Below the pieces are notes generated by a model, which was not told the DNA's origin, made no database searches, and saw only the letters and a list, made by a program, of their open reading frames with translations. A stretch of 12,092 nucleotides of DNA from NAT127 sp041655035. Lineage in GTDB: Bacteria; Pseudomonadota; Gammaproteobacteria; Pseudomonadales; Porticoccaceae. The translations under genes were made by a program, and so were the position numbers. Positions 5,509-12,092 of this stretch are shown here, piece after piece; within the stretch, counting starts at the first letter, position 1; the number at the start of each line of letters is the position of its first letter. The DNA lies in the NCBI GenBank assembly GCA_041655035.1, contig JBAZCN010000107.1:1-12092 (forward strand), given 5' to 3'.

Positions 5509-6240
5509 GAAAGCCTCGAACCGCTGCCAGGAGCGGCGATCGGCCGTTTCCTGGTAGTGCTCGGTGTCGAACACCGTGAAGGCGTGGGGCGCGCCGCCGT
5601 AGCTGACCATCTCGTGGGCCGTGCCGGCCTGTTCCAGTTGTTCCGCCAGCGCGGCGAAGTCGGTCATCGGAATGGCGCTGTCGGCGGTGCCGTGGAGCAC
5701 CAGTATTTCCCCCTTGGCGTCGCCGTAGTCCTGCCCGTCCGGAGTGGCGAGCACGCCGTGGAAGCTGACAAAACCATCCAGGTCGGCGCCGGCGCGGGCG
5801 AGTTCGAGCGCCGCGCCGCCGCCCAGGCAGTAGCCGGCGGCGACCGCCTTGCTGGTATCGGCGCCGGCCTTTCCGGCGGCGTCGATGGCGGCCAGCATCA
5901 GGCCGCGCATTTTTTCCCGGTCGGCCAGCAGCGCGCCGGTGTGGCGCTGCTTGTCTTCGGTGGTGTCGGGGCGAACACCGGCGCCGAACATGTCCGCCGC
6001 CAGCACCGCATAGCCGAGTTCGGCGATCATATCGGCACGGCGAATTTCGTAGTCGTTCAGGCCGTCCCAGTCATGGAGCAACAGCACCAGCGGCGCGCCC
6101 GGCGCCGCGCTGTTGTAGTAGCCCTCGTAATCCTGGCCCTGGTACTGGTAATGCAGGCTCGACCCGCTGGCCAGTGCTCCGCTGCCGGCACAGAGTCCCA
6201 GGGCGGCCAGCAATGGCAACAGTTTGCGCTGGATATTCAT
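5482..6240 (-). CDS. Exported dienelactone hydrolase family protein
   Basis: This is a 252-residue alpha/beta hydrolase of the dienelactone hydrolase family. Residues 1-24 look like a Sec signal peptide: Lys6, then a hydrophobic core (LLPLLAALGL) and an ALA site before Ser25, so the mature enzyme is probably periplasmic or secreted. The catalytic triad is visible: nucleophile Cys138 in GYCLGGG (136-142), Asp187 in HGTADSAIP (183-191) and His219 in GGAPHAFTVF (215-224). The oxyanion region is probably around LLLHDWDGLN (53-62). Classical enzymes open the lactone ring of dienelactone in chloroaromatic breakdown, but exported members have mostly unknown ester or lactone substrates, so no pathway is assigned. 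The start ATG at 6238-6240 has AGGAGG seven bases upstream; an ATG at 6245-6247 is out of frame. The C-terminus is made of two LSEK repeats. The gene lies downstream of the LLM oxidoreductase with a 134-base gap. Confidence 0.88.
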   Translation of the reverse strand: MNIQRKLLPLLAALGLCAGSGALASGSSLHYQYQGQDYEGYYNSAAPGAPLVLLLHDWDGLNDYEIRRADMIAELGYAVLAADMFGAGVRPDTTEDKQRHTGALLADREKMRGLMLAAIDAAGKAGADTSKAVAAGYCLGGGAALELARAGADLDGFVSFHGVLATPDGQDYGDAKGEILVLHGTADSAIPMTDFAALAEQLEQAGTAHEMVSYGGAPHAFTVFDTEHYQETADRRSWQRFEAFLSEKLSEK

Positions 6241-6292
6241 CGTTCATCCTCCTGACGTTTATTGTCGGCCCGACGGTTCGACGGGCCCGTTT

Positions 6293-6298
6293 ACTATA
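6293..6298 (-). promoter_or_regulatory. Possible -10 element for the hydrolase gene
   Basis: On the minus strand this reads TATAGT, five of six matches to the -10 consensus, 52 bases before the hydrolase start. No good -35 is found 16-18 bases upstream. The box is part of the perfect 8-bp palindrome ACTATAGT (6293-6300). A short GC hairpin (GGCCCG 6267-6272 with CGGGCC 6282-6287) would fall in the leader just after the predicted transcription start. The rest of the 6241-6374 gap shows only weak inverted repeats. Confidence 0.35.
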
Positions 6299-6374
6299 GT
6301 GGATACGCCGCTGCCGGGACATCCGTCAGCCGAATGCTGCCCGGCAACAGCCGTTTTATGCCGGCTCGCCTCTG

Positions 6375-7280
6375 TTAGATGTCCAGGGCGGATTTCATGG
6401 TCATCAGCCCCTGGATATGCTGGTCGACGCTGTGGAAATCGACGTTGGTGGTCAATAGCGACAAGTGGGTGGCGCCGGCGGCACGGAACAGACCGGCGAG
6501 CCGGTGCCAGTCCTCCGGTGTCTGCTTGAAGTAGCTGAGCCGGCATTCGATGCCGATATCGCCGGGATCGCGCCCGGCGTCGCGGGCCAGGCCGCGCATT
6601 CGTGCGAACAGCGCGGCGGGTTCCTCTTCGGTGCTGAGCGTGCGGGACATTCCCGGTTCGAGGTGCTTGAACAGCGGCATCCAGCCATTGCCGGTTTCCG
6701 CCACCCGGCGGATCGCCGGTTCGCTGGTGCCGCCAAACCAGATGGGAATGGGGCGCTGGACGGGGAGCGGGTTCAGCCCGGCATCGGGCACCTGATGGAA
6801 ATCGCCGTCGAATTCCACCAGGGGATTGGTCCACAGCGCCCGCAGCAGGCGAACCTGTTCGTCGAGGCGTCGGCCGCGCCCGGCGAACGCCGTGCCGAGA
6901 GCGGTATATTCCACATCGTTCCAGCCACTGCCAACGCCGAGGCGCAGGCGGCCGCCACTGAGAATGTCCACCTGGGCGGCCTGCTTGGCCACCAGCACGG
7001 CCTGACGCTGGGGCAGCACCAGCACGCTGGTGACGAACTCGATGCGCCGGGTGAGGCCGGCGAGGTAGCCGAACAGCACCAGCGGTTCGTGGAACATGTG
7101 TTGTTCGCGGTACGGACCTTTCAGCCGTTGACGGTCGTACCGGGCGGCGCTGGCGCCGACCACATGATCATAGGCGAGCAGGTGATCGAAGCCGAGGTCC
7201 TCCACCGCCTGGGCAAAGGCCGCGACGGCGCCGGGGTCGGCACCGATTTCGTTCTGAGGAAACACTGCGCCAAGTTTCAT
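6375..7280 (-). CDS. LLM-class flavin-dependent oxidoreductase
   Basis: This 301-residue protein has the bacterial luciferase-like monooxygenase (TIM-barrel) fold. It opens MKLGAVFPQNEIGADPGAV. The signature region runs LPQRQAVLVAKQAAQVD (89-105) then LSGGRLRLGVGSGWNDVEY (107-125), followed by GRGRRLDEQVRLLRALW (134-150) and RPIPIWFGGTSEPAIRRVAE (176-195). The overall pattern resembles the group often annotated as probable F420-dependent oxidoreductases (TIGR03619-like). In a gammaproteobacterium the cofactor is more likely FMN, and no F420 gene is present here to decide. The substrate is unknown. The start ATG at 7278-7280 has AGGAG five bases upstream. The stop is TAA at 6375-6377. It is cytoplasmic with no signal peptide. 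The hydrolase gene follows on the same strand after 134 bases and may have its own promoter, so a common operon is uncertain. Confidence 0.88.
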   Translation of the reverse strand: MKLGAVFPQNEIGADPGAVAAFAQAVEDLGFDHLLAYDHVVGASAARYDRQRLKGPYREQHMFHEPLVLFGYLAGLTRRIEFVTSVLVLPQRQAVLVAKQAAQVDILSGGRLRLGVGSGWNDVEYTALGTAFAGRGRRLDEQVRLLRALWTNPLVEFDGDFHQVPDAGLNPLPVQRPIPIWFGGTSEPAIRRVAETGNGWMPLFKHLEPGMSRTLSTEEEPAALFARMRGLARDAGRDPGDIGIECRLSYFKQTPEDWHRLAGLFRAAGATHLSLLTTNVDFHSVDQHIQGLMTMKSALDI

Positions 7281-7323
7281 GACATCTCCTGAGAGCCGCT
7301 CCGCTGCCGGCGGCGGGGCTGGT

Positions 7324-7394
7324 CTGTGCTTTGGTCGGCGGGGGCTGTGCCGGCGCTGGTCGGGCGGTGGGGCGAGGGCTGTGCCCCGGCTGGT
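7324..7394 (+). repeat. Direct repeats upstream of the hybrid kinase
   Basis: Two 19-base copies, 7342-7360 and 7376-7394, agree at 16 of 19 positions; both begin GGGCTGTGCC and end GCTGGT, and their starts are 34 bases apart. A shorter relative at 7324-7335 keeps CTGTGC and TGGT with a two-base gap. The last copy runs directly into the -10-like element at 7394-7399. The arrangement resembles tandem activator sites upstream of a promoter lacking a -35, but the GC-rich, G-strand-biased composition of this gap makes chance repeats more likely than usual. Confidence 0.45.
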
Positions 7395-7399
7395 ATTAT
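7391..7399 (+). promoter_or_regulatory. Possible extended -10 promoter of the sensor kinase operon
   Basis: TGG followed by TATTAT fits the extended -10 pattern TGnTATAAT with one mismatch; no -35 is present 17 bases upstream (GGCGAG). Transcription would begin near 7406, leaving a leader of about 124 bases that contains a 7-bp hairpin (CGCCCTG 7445-7451 with CAGGGCG 7466-7472). It is the only AT-rich promoter-like patch in the 7281-7529 gap. On the other strand the same bases give CATAAT, which could in principle serve the divergent LLM gene. Confidence 0.4.
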
Positions 7400-7529
7400 G
7401 CCGGACATTCTGCTAGTTTCCGCCGGATTGCACTGCATGAAAACGCCCTGACCGCGCCGCCCGGCAGGGCGCGTTCCATGCCCCACGGCCGTCCTGCCGC
7501 GACGGCTGGGATTACGGAGATACAGGCCC

Positions 7530-10500
7530 ATGGATAATAACAGTTCCGGCGACATCCGGAATGGCTCGGGGATTGTCTCCGGCAGCGAGGCTTTGACCTT
7601 CCCCGGCGATAGCCGTCAGGCGGCAGTCAATGAATTCCAGCAACTGATGTTGGCCGATGACGCTCTCGACGATCTGGTGGCGAAGCTCCCCGCGGTTATC
7701 GGGCGGATGGTCGATGCCGATGGCGCCGCGGTGTTGCTGGTAGTGGACGAGGAACTGGTCTACCGGGCCACGGCGGGAATCGCCACGCCGCTCGCCGGTC
7801 GCCGCCTGCCGGCGAGCGGCCTGGGGGCCGTGGCGGAGTGCCAGTGGAGCGAACCGCCGGCCGCGGCCGGCGATGACTGGTCGCAGCTGGTCGGCAGTAT
7901 CGGCGCCGAGACCCATCTGGTCGCGGCGATCAGCGACGGCCAGCGAACGATCGGCGCCGTCCAGGTGGTGGCCGCAGCGGGCAGCCGCTTCGCCCCGGGC
8001 GCGGCTGCGACACTGAGCCTCGCCGGCTCATTGTTCGGCAATCTTGTCCAGCGCCTGCGCAGTGACACCCGGCTGCAGCGAACCGAAAAGCAGTATCGCG
8101 CGCTGTTTCACGGCAATCCGATACCGATGTGGGTTTTCGATATCAAGACGTTGCAGTTTCTCGCGGTCAATAACGCGGCGATCCGCCATTACGGGTACAG
8201 CCGCGCGGAGTACCTGGCGAGAAAGGTGACGGACGACTACTCTGCCGGCGAGGCGGCGCGGTTTCGCGAGGCCCTGGCCAATCTGATCGACGGCGCCAAC
8301 AATATCGGCTGCTGGCGTCAGCGATGTCGCGACGGTTCGTTCAAAACCCTGGAGATAACGGCGTACCCGTTGGTTCTGGACGGCATCGACACCTGCCTGG
8401 CGCTGGCGGACGACATTACCCTGCGCCACACCCCCGAACGGGAATGGCTGCGGGTCAATCGCGCCGAGAGAATGTTGCGGCGCTGCAATGAGGTATTGCT
8501 TCACGCCGGCGATGAGGCGGCCCTGCTGCGCGACATCGTCGAGGTGGTCATCGATATCGGCGGCTATCATTCGGCCTGGGTAGGTTTTGCTGAGCGGGAT
8601 GCCGGACACGGGATCAGTGTCGCCGCCAAAGGCGGGTTCTACCATTCCTATGATCTTCTCGACGGCGTGCAACTGAGCTGGGACGCCAGTCGGCCGGAAG
8701 GGCTGGGTATCTCCGGGCAAACCATCCGCGAAGGGCGGGCGATGACCTGCGATGACCTGTCCCGGGCGCCGGGGCCGAGGGAGATGGTCGAGAAAGCCGA
8801 GAAACTGGGGGTGTACAGCCTGCTCAGCCTGCCATTGCGCGGTAAGGACGATGTATTCGGCCTGCTGGCCCTGTACTCCACCGAAAAAGGTAATTTCCCT
8901 CCCGAGGAAATCGCTCTTTGCCAGGAATTGGCGGATAACCTCGCCTTTGGCATCGAACACCAGCGGGAGGTGGCCGAGCGGCACCGCCTGGAAGCCGCCG
9001 TGCTGAAAGTGGCCTCCGGAGTGTCGTCGGCCAGAGGGCCGGCGTTTTTCCAGGAGCTCGCCCTGAGCATTGCCGACGCCATCGCTGCCGACGCCTGTAT
9101 CATTTCCCGGTTGCTGCCGGGTGAACCTCACCGGGTGCAGAGCGTGGCGAGTGTCCACGATGGCCGGATTCTGCCCCCCCAGACCGATGGGCTGGTCGGC
9201 ACGCCTTGTTTCAATCTGCTGAGCCTCCCGGAGTGGGTGGTCGAAGCCGATGTCAGAAAACTCTATCCCGATGACGCTGTGCTGGAGGAGATGCAGGCCG
9301 AATCCTATGTCGGCATGCAGTTGAACAACAGCGAAGGCAGGCTGATAGGCACGATGTGCATCACCTACCGCACCGCCCTCAGGAACCGGGCATTCCTGAT
9401 TCCGGTGCTGCGCATTTTTGCCGCCCGGGCCGCCGCCGAACTGGAGCGCCAGACGGTCGATGCCCATATCTATGAACAGGCGGCGCTGCTCGACAAGGCC
9501 CGCGATGCCATTCTGGTCAGGAGCCTCGATTACCGTATCACCTACTGGAACAAGGGCGCCGAAAATCTTTATGGCTGGACCGCGGAGGAAGTTCTCGGCG
9601 GCCTGTACGGCGGCCATGTCGAGGGTGAGGCGCGCGCCCTGCTGGAAGCGGCCAATGCCGAGACCGTCGCCACTGGCGAATGGCGGGGCCAGTTGCGGCA
9701 GCAGCGCAAGGATGGCAAGACGATCACCGTGGAGGCCCACTGGTCGCTGGTGCGCGACGATGCCGGGGCGCCCCTGGCGATCTTTTCCATCCATACCGAT
9801 ATCAGTGAGCGGCTCGCCCTCGAGGAGCAGCTCCGCCAGTCGCAGCGCCTGGAATCGCTGGGCCAGCTGACCGGCGGAGTCGCCCACGATTTCAACAACC
9901 TGTTGACGGTCATTCTCGGCAACGCCGAACTGCTGGTCGAGGTGCTGGCGGACAACCCGCGCCTCGGCAAGCTCGCGGAAATGATCCGCAACGCCTCCCA
10001 GCGCGGCGCCGATCTCACCCAGCGCCTGCTCGCGGTGGCCCGCCGCCAGGTGCTGGAGCCGAGTGATGTCGATGTCAACCAGCTGTTGATGGACATGAGT
10101 GACCTGCTGGCGCGCACGTTGCATGAGAATATCGACATCCGCTTCCACTGTGCTCCCGATGCCTGGCCTGCCCTGGTCGACCCGGGACAGCTCGAAAGCG
10201 CGATGCTCAATCTGTGCATCAATGCCCGCGACGCCATGCCCAATGGCGGGTTGCTGACCATCGAGACGGCCAACTGCCATCTCGAACCGGACTCTATCGG
10301 CAGGTACCCGGACCTGACCCCCGGTTCCTACCTGGTGATCGCCGTGTCCGATACCGGCGAGGGGGTGCCTGATGAGTACCTGGAGCGGATCTTCGATCCC
10401 TTCTTCACCACCAAGGAAAAGGGCAAGGGTACCGGTCTCGGCCTCAGCATGGTCTACGGCTTCGTCAAGCAGAGCCACGGCCATATCAACGTCTATACCG

Positions 10501-10982
10501 AAGTCGGCGTCGGCACCACGGTGAAGCTCTACTTGCCCCGGGCGGACGACGACGAAACCGCGATGCCGGCGCGCAGCGAAGGGCCCGGCGGGGACGAGCG
10601 CTGCGCCAACGCCAGCATCCTGCTGGTGGAAGACGACGACATGGTGCGGACTTTCGCCAGCCAGCTGCTGGCCGCCAGGGGATATCGGGTATCGATCGCC
10701 GAAAATGGCCCCGAGGCCCTGGCCATGCTCGGCTCGGGAATCGAGGTCGACCTGCTGTTCACCGATGTGATCATGCCGGGCGGCATGACCGGGCCGCAGC
10801 TCGCCGAGCAGGCCGTGGCGCTCCGCCCGGGGCTCAGGGTACTGTACACCTCGGGGTATACCGAGAATGCGATTCTTCGCCGCCATGGTTTCGATACCGA
10901 TATTCCCCTGGTCACCAAGCCGTACCGCCAGAGCGAATTGATCGGCAAGATAGAGTGGGTGCTTAGCAGGGAGTCACGATGA
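7530..10982 (+). CDS. Cytoplasmic hybrid histidine kinase (GAF-PAS-GAF-GAF-PAS-HisKA-HATPase-REC)
   Basis: This 1150-residue protein has no membrane segment or signal peptide. Approximate domains: degenerate GAF (30-180); PAS (182-305); GAF (313-482), of the type with GYHSAWVGFAE and LLSLPLRG; GAF (490-640), with the VGTPC motif (Cys560) and ESYVGMQL; PAS (650-760), ending in HTDISER; HisKA, with GGVAHDFNNLL and phosphoacceptor His786; HATPase, with N-box Asn898 in NLCINARDAM, DTGEG (941-945), FDPFFTTKEKGKGTGLGL and G-box to residue 972; and C-terminal receiver (about 1030-1145), with acidic residues 1034-1037, phospho-acceptor Asp1079 in FTDVIMPGGMTG, Thr1107 and Lys1130. All catalytic residues are intact. 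The signals sensed by the five input modules are unknown. The receiver probably takes phosphate from His786 and passes it to a partner outside the window. The start ATG has GGAG nine bases upstream. The stop overlaps the next gene as ATGA, indicating coupled translation. Confidence 0.93.
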   Translation: MDNNSSGDIRNGSGIVSGSEALTFPGDSRQAAVNEFQQLMLADDALDDLVAKLPAVIGRMVDADGAAVLLVVDEELVYRATAGIATPLAGRRLPASGLGAVAECQWSEPPAAAGDDWSQLVGSIGAETHLVAAISDGQRTIGAVQVVAAAGSRFAPGAAATLSLAGSLFGNLVQRLRSDTRLQRTEKQYRALFHGNPIPMWVFDIKTLQFLAVNNAAIRHYGYSRAEYLARKVTDDYSAGEAARFREALANLIDGANNIGCWRQRCRDGSFKTLEITAYPLVLDGIDTCLALADDITLRHTPEREWLRVNRAERMLRRCNEVLLHAGDEAALLRDIVEVVIDIGGYHSAWVGFAERDAGHGISVAAKGGFYHSYDLLDGVQLSWDASRPEGLGISGQTIREGRAMTCDDLSRAPGPREMVEKAEKLGVYSLLSLPLRGKDDVFGLLALYSTEKGNFPPEEIALCQELADNLAFGIEHQREVAERHRLEAAVLKVASGVSSARGPAFFQELALSIADAIAADACIISRLLPGEPHRVQSVASVHDGRILPPQTDGLVGTPCFNLLSLPEWVVEADVRKLYPDDAVLEEMQAESYVGMQLNNSEGRLIGTMCITYRTALRNRAFLIPVLRIFAARAAAELERQTVDAHIYEQAALLDKARDAILVRSLDYRITYWNKGAENLYGWTAEEVLGGLYGGHVEGEARALLEAANAETVATGEWRGQLRQQRKDGKTITVEAHWSLVRDDAGAPLAIFSIHTDISERLALEEQLRQSQRLESLGQLTGGVAHDFNNLLTVILGNAELLVEVLADNPRLGKLAEMIRNASQRGADLTQRLLAVARRQVLEPSDVDVNQLLMDMSDLLARTLHENIDIRFHCAPDAWPALVDPGQLESAMLNLCINARDAMPNGGLLTIETANCHLEPDSIGRYPDLTPGSYLVIAVSDTGEGVPDEYLERIFDPFFTTKEKGKGTGLGLSMVYGFVKQSHGHINVYTEVGVGTTVKLYLPRADDDETAMPARSEGPGGDERCANASILLVEDDDMVRTFASQLLAARGYRVSIAENGPEALAMLGSGIEVDLLFTDVIMPGGMTGPQLAEQAVALRPGLRVLYTSGYTENAILRRHGFDTDIPLVTKPYRQSELIGKIEWVLSRESR

Positions 10983-12092
10983 GCCAGCCAGTCCGGCCGG
11001 AAGCCGCCGACGTCAATACCCGCCGCCATGCTCCCAACCGCAGCGCGAGCGCTTATCTGGCGTGGCTGCTGTTGGCGGGTATCTTTGCCGGCGAGAGCCT
11101 CACCCCGCTGGGCTTTGCCCACGGCATGCTTTATTCGCCGCTGGTGCTGCTCGCCGCCTATGGCCACGACACGACACGGGTGGTGAGCATCGCCGTCGCC
11201 GCGGTTGCCTGCACCCTGTTGGGGGTGTGGATCTCGCCTCCTGCGCCACCGGGCTTCGACCTCATCTACGTGGTCTTCAACCGCTTGCTGGCGATGGTGA
11301 CCATCGTCGTCAGCGCCGTGCTGGCGGTGGGGGTGATGCGCAATACCCGGCGGCTGGAAACCATCAACCGGCAATTGGCCGAGGCCCGGCTCGCCATCGA
11401 TCGCAATGCGACCCTGCTGAATATCGCCGGCGAGGTTGGCCAGTTCGGTGGCTGGAGTATCGCTGTCGCCAGCAATCTGGTCCAGTGGTCCGAGGAAAGC
11501 TACAGGGTCCACGGCATCGATCCCGGCACCACGCTCGACCCCGAGGCCGTCATCGACCTCTATATCCCGGCCGATCGCTCCCGCATCAAGCAGTGCCTGG
11601 CGCGGTGCGCCGAGCGCGGGCAGTCTTTCGACGAGGAGTTCCAGCTGGTGCGTCCGGATGGCAGGCATGTCTGGCTGCGGGTGCTCGGTCGCGCCGAGCG
11701 TGCCCCCGGTGGCGAGATAACTCACCTGCAGGGGGCGGTGCAGGATATTTCTCGCTTCAAGGCCACTGAGGATTCGCTGGCGCGGAGCATGGCGAGCTTC
11801 CGCCAGTTGGCGGAAGCCATGCCGATGATTGTGTGGACCGCCGAACCGGATGGGCGTGTGGATTTTTCCTCCAGTGCCATGTTCGATTACACCGGCCTGC
11901 CCCGGGACCAGCAGGTCGCGGCGCAGAGCCGCCACCTGCTGGCCCATCCCGACGACCGGGCGAAGGTGAAAACCCTGTGGCATCAGGCGCTGGCCAGTGG
12001 CGGGCCATTCAGCGCCGAGGTGCGGCTGCGCCGCCACGACGGGGCCTACCGCTGGCACCTGCTGCGCGCCAGCCTGGTCAGCGCGGACGACG
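10979..12092 (+). CDS. Membrane-anchored PAS-domain sensor protein, partial (probable histidine kinase)
   Basis: At least 371 codons are present and the gene runs off the right edge. After a polar N-terminus there are about four hydrophobic segments, near residues 25-47, 50-62, 69-87 and 95-120, so the protein is probably an inner-membrane sensor. A basic, helical linker (RRLETINRQLAEARLAIDR, about 123-141) leads to a first PAS domain (about 148-258) with a PAC-type end (FQLVRPDGRHVWLRVLGRAE, then GAVQDISRFK). A second PAS domain (from about 273) has MIVWTAEPDG and the start of another PAC region (RLRRHDGAYRWHLL) at the edge. The output domain is not seen; histidine kinase or hybrid kinase is most likely given the neighbour, but a diguanylate cyclase cannot be excluded. 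The ATG overlaps the stop of the hybrid kinase by four bases (ATGA), so the two are probably made together. The frame is open throughout. Confidence 0.85.
   Translation, partial: MSQPVRPEAADVNTRRHAPNRSASAYLAWLLLAGIFAGESLTPLGFAHGMLYSPLVLLAAYGHDTTRVVSIAVAAVACTLLGVWISPPAPPGFDLIYVVFNRLLAMVTIVVSAVLAVGVMRNTRRLETINRQLAEARLAIDRNATLLNIAGEVGQFGGWSIAVASNLVQWSEESYRVHGIDPGTTLDPEAVIDLYIPADRSRIKQCLARCAERGQSFDEEFQLVRPDGRHVWLRVLGRAERAPGGEITHLQGAVQDISRFKATEDSLARSMASFRQLAEAMPMIVWTAEPDGRVDFSSSAMFDYTGLPRDQQVAAQSRHLLAHPDDRAKVKTLWHQALASGGPFSAEVRLRRHDGAYRWHLLRASLVSADD

Noticed and set aside
6267..6287. GC hairpin before the hydrolase gene as a terminator for the LLM gene
   Set aside because: The stem is only 6 bp with a nine-base loop and no T-run on the relevant strand; it more likely lies in the hydrolase leader, if it matters at all.
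7437..7451. A four-codon upstream reading frame (MKTP) in the kinase leader
   Set aside because: It is too short to support as a leader peptide and has no Shine-Dalgarno.
8028..10886. A 952-codon open frame on the minus strand opposite the hybrid kinase
   Set aside because: Its translation has no recognisable domain, and it lies opposite an intact kinase with all catalytic motifs. Long antisense open frames are expected at this GC content.
10529..12058. A 509-codon minus-strand open frame opposite the kinase end and the PAS protein
   Set aside because: It lacks family features, and the plus-strand PAS protein is well supported with an ATGA junction.

Overview
The window is a GC-rich stretch of a bacterial chromosome, and every identifiable gene is an ordinary chromosomal one. 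MinC, MinD and MinE read as close relatives of the proteins of Gammaproteobacteria (MinD ends in a membrane-targeting tail of the KGFLxRxFGG type). Together with the HopJ-family protein and the compact pxpABC set, this points to a gammaproteobacterium, probably an environmental one. I cannot name the genus from the sequence. There are no tRNA or rRNA genes, no insertion sequence and no CRISPR array. Non-ATG starts are common: GTG for pxpA and hopJ, TTG for minD.

Layout. (1) Positions 1-2834, minus strand: an operon-like run pxpA-pxpB-pxpC-alr. The first two junctions are 4-base ATGA overlaps. PxpABC is the ATP-dependent 5-oxoprolinase, which opens 5-oxoproline (pyroglutamate) to glutamate. 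The last gene is the N-terminal part of an alanine racemase that runs off the left edge. (2) Positions 3000-5357, plus strand: a HopJ-family gene abutting minC, then minD and minE, the division-site placement system. (3) Positions 5482-7280, minus strand: an exported dienelactone-hydrolase-family protein, preceded by a luciferase-like (LLM) flavin-dependent oxidoreductase. (4) Positions 7530-12092, plus strand: an 1150-residue cytoplasmic hybrid histidine kinase (GAF-PAS-GAF-GAF-PAS-HisKA-HATPase-REC), overlapped by 4 bases by a membrane-anchored PAS sensor protein that continues past the right edge.

How they fit together. The Min genes form one division module: MinC inhibits FtsZ, MinD recruits it to the membrane, and MinE displaces the complex from midcell. 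The HopJ gene is physically tied to minC, but its function is unknown. PxpABC converts 5-oxoproline to glutamate, and the co-directional racemase interconverts L- and D-alanine. Whether the two are linked metabolically is open. The two sensor genes are very probably co-translated and may form a phosphorelay, but no DNA-binding response regulator lies inside the window.

No gap without a gene exceeds 250 bases. The most notable non-coding or unexplained structures are: a 33-bp imperfect inverted repeat between pxpA and hopJ; direct repeats leading into an extended -10-like element ahead of the hybrid kinase; a 14-bp hairpin between the convergent minE and hydrolase genes; and small tandem repeats at the 5' end of hopJ (18 bp) and across the stop codon of the hydrolase gene (12 bp). 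I found no strong evidence of a novel multi-gene system. The best leads are the HopJ-Min linkage, the coupled sensor pair and the pxp-alr cluster.
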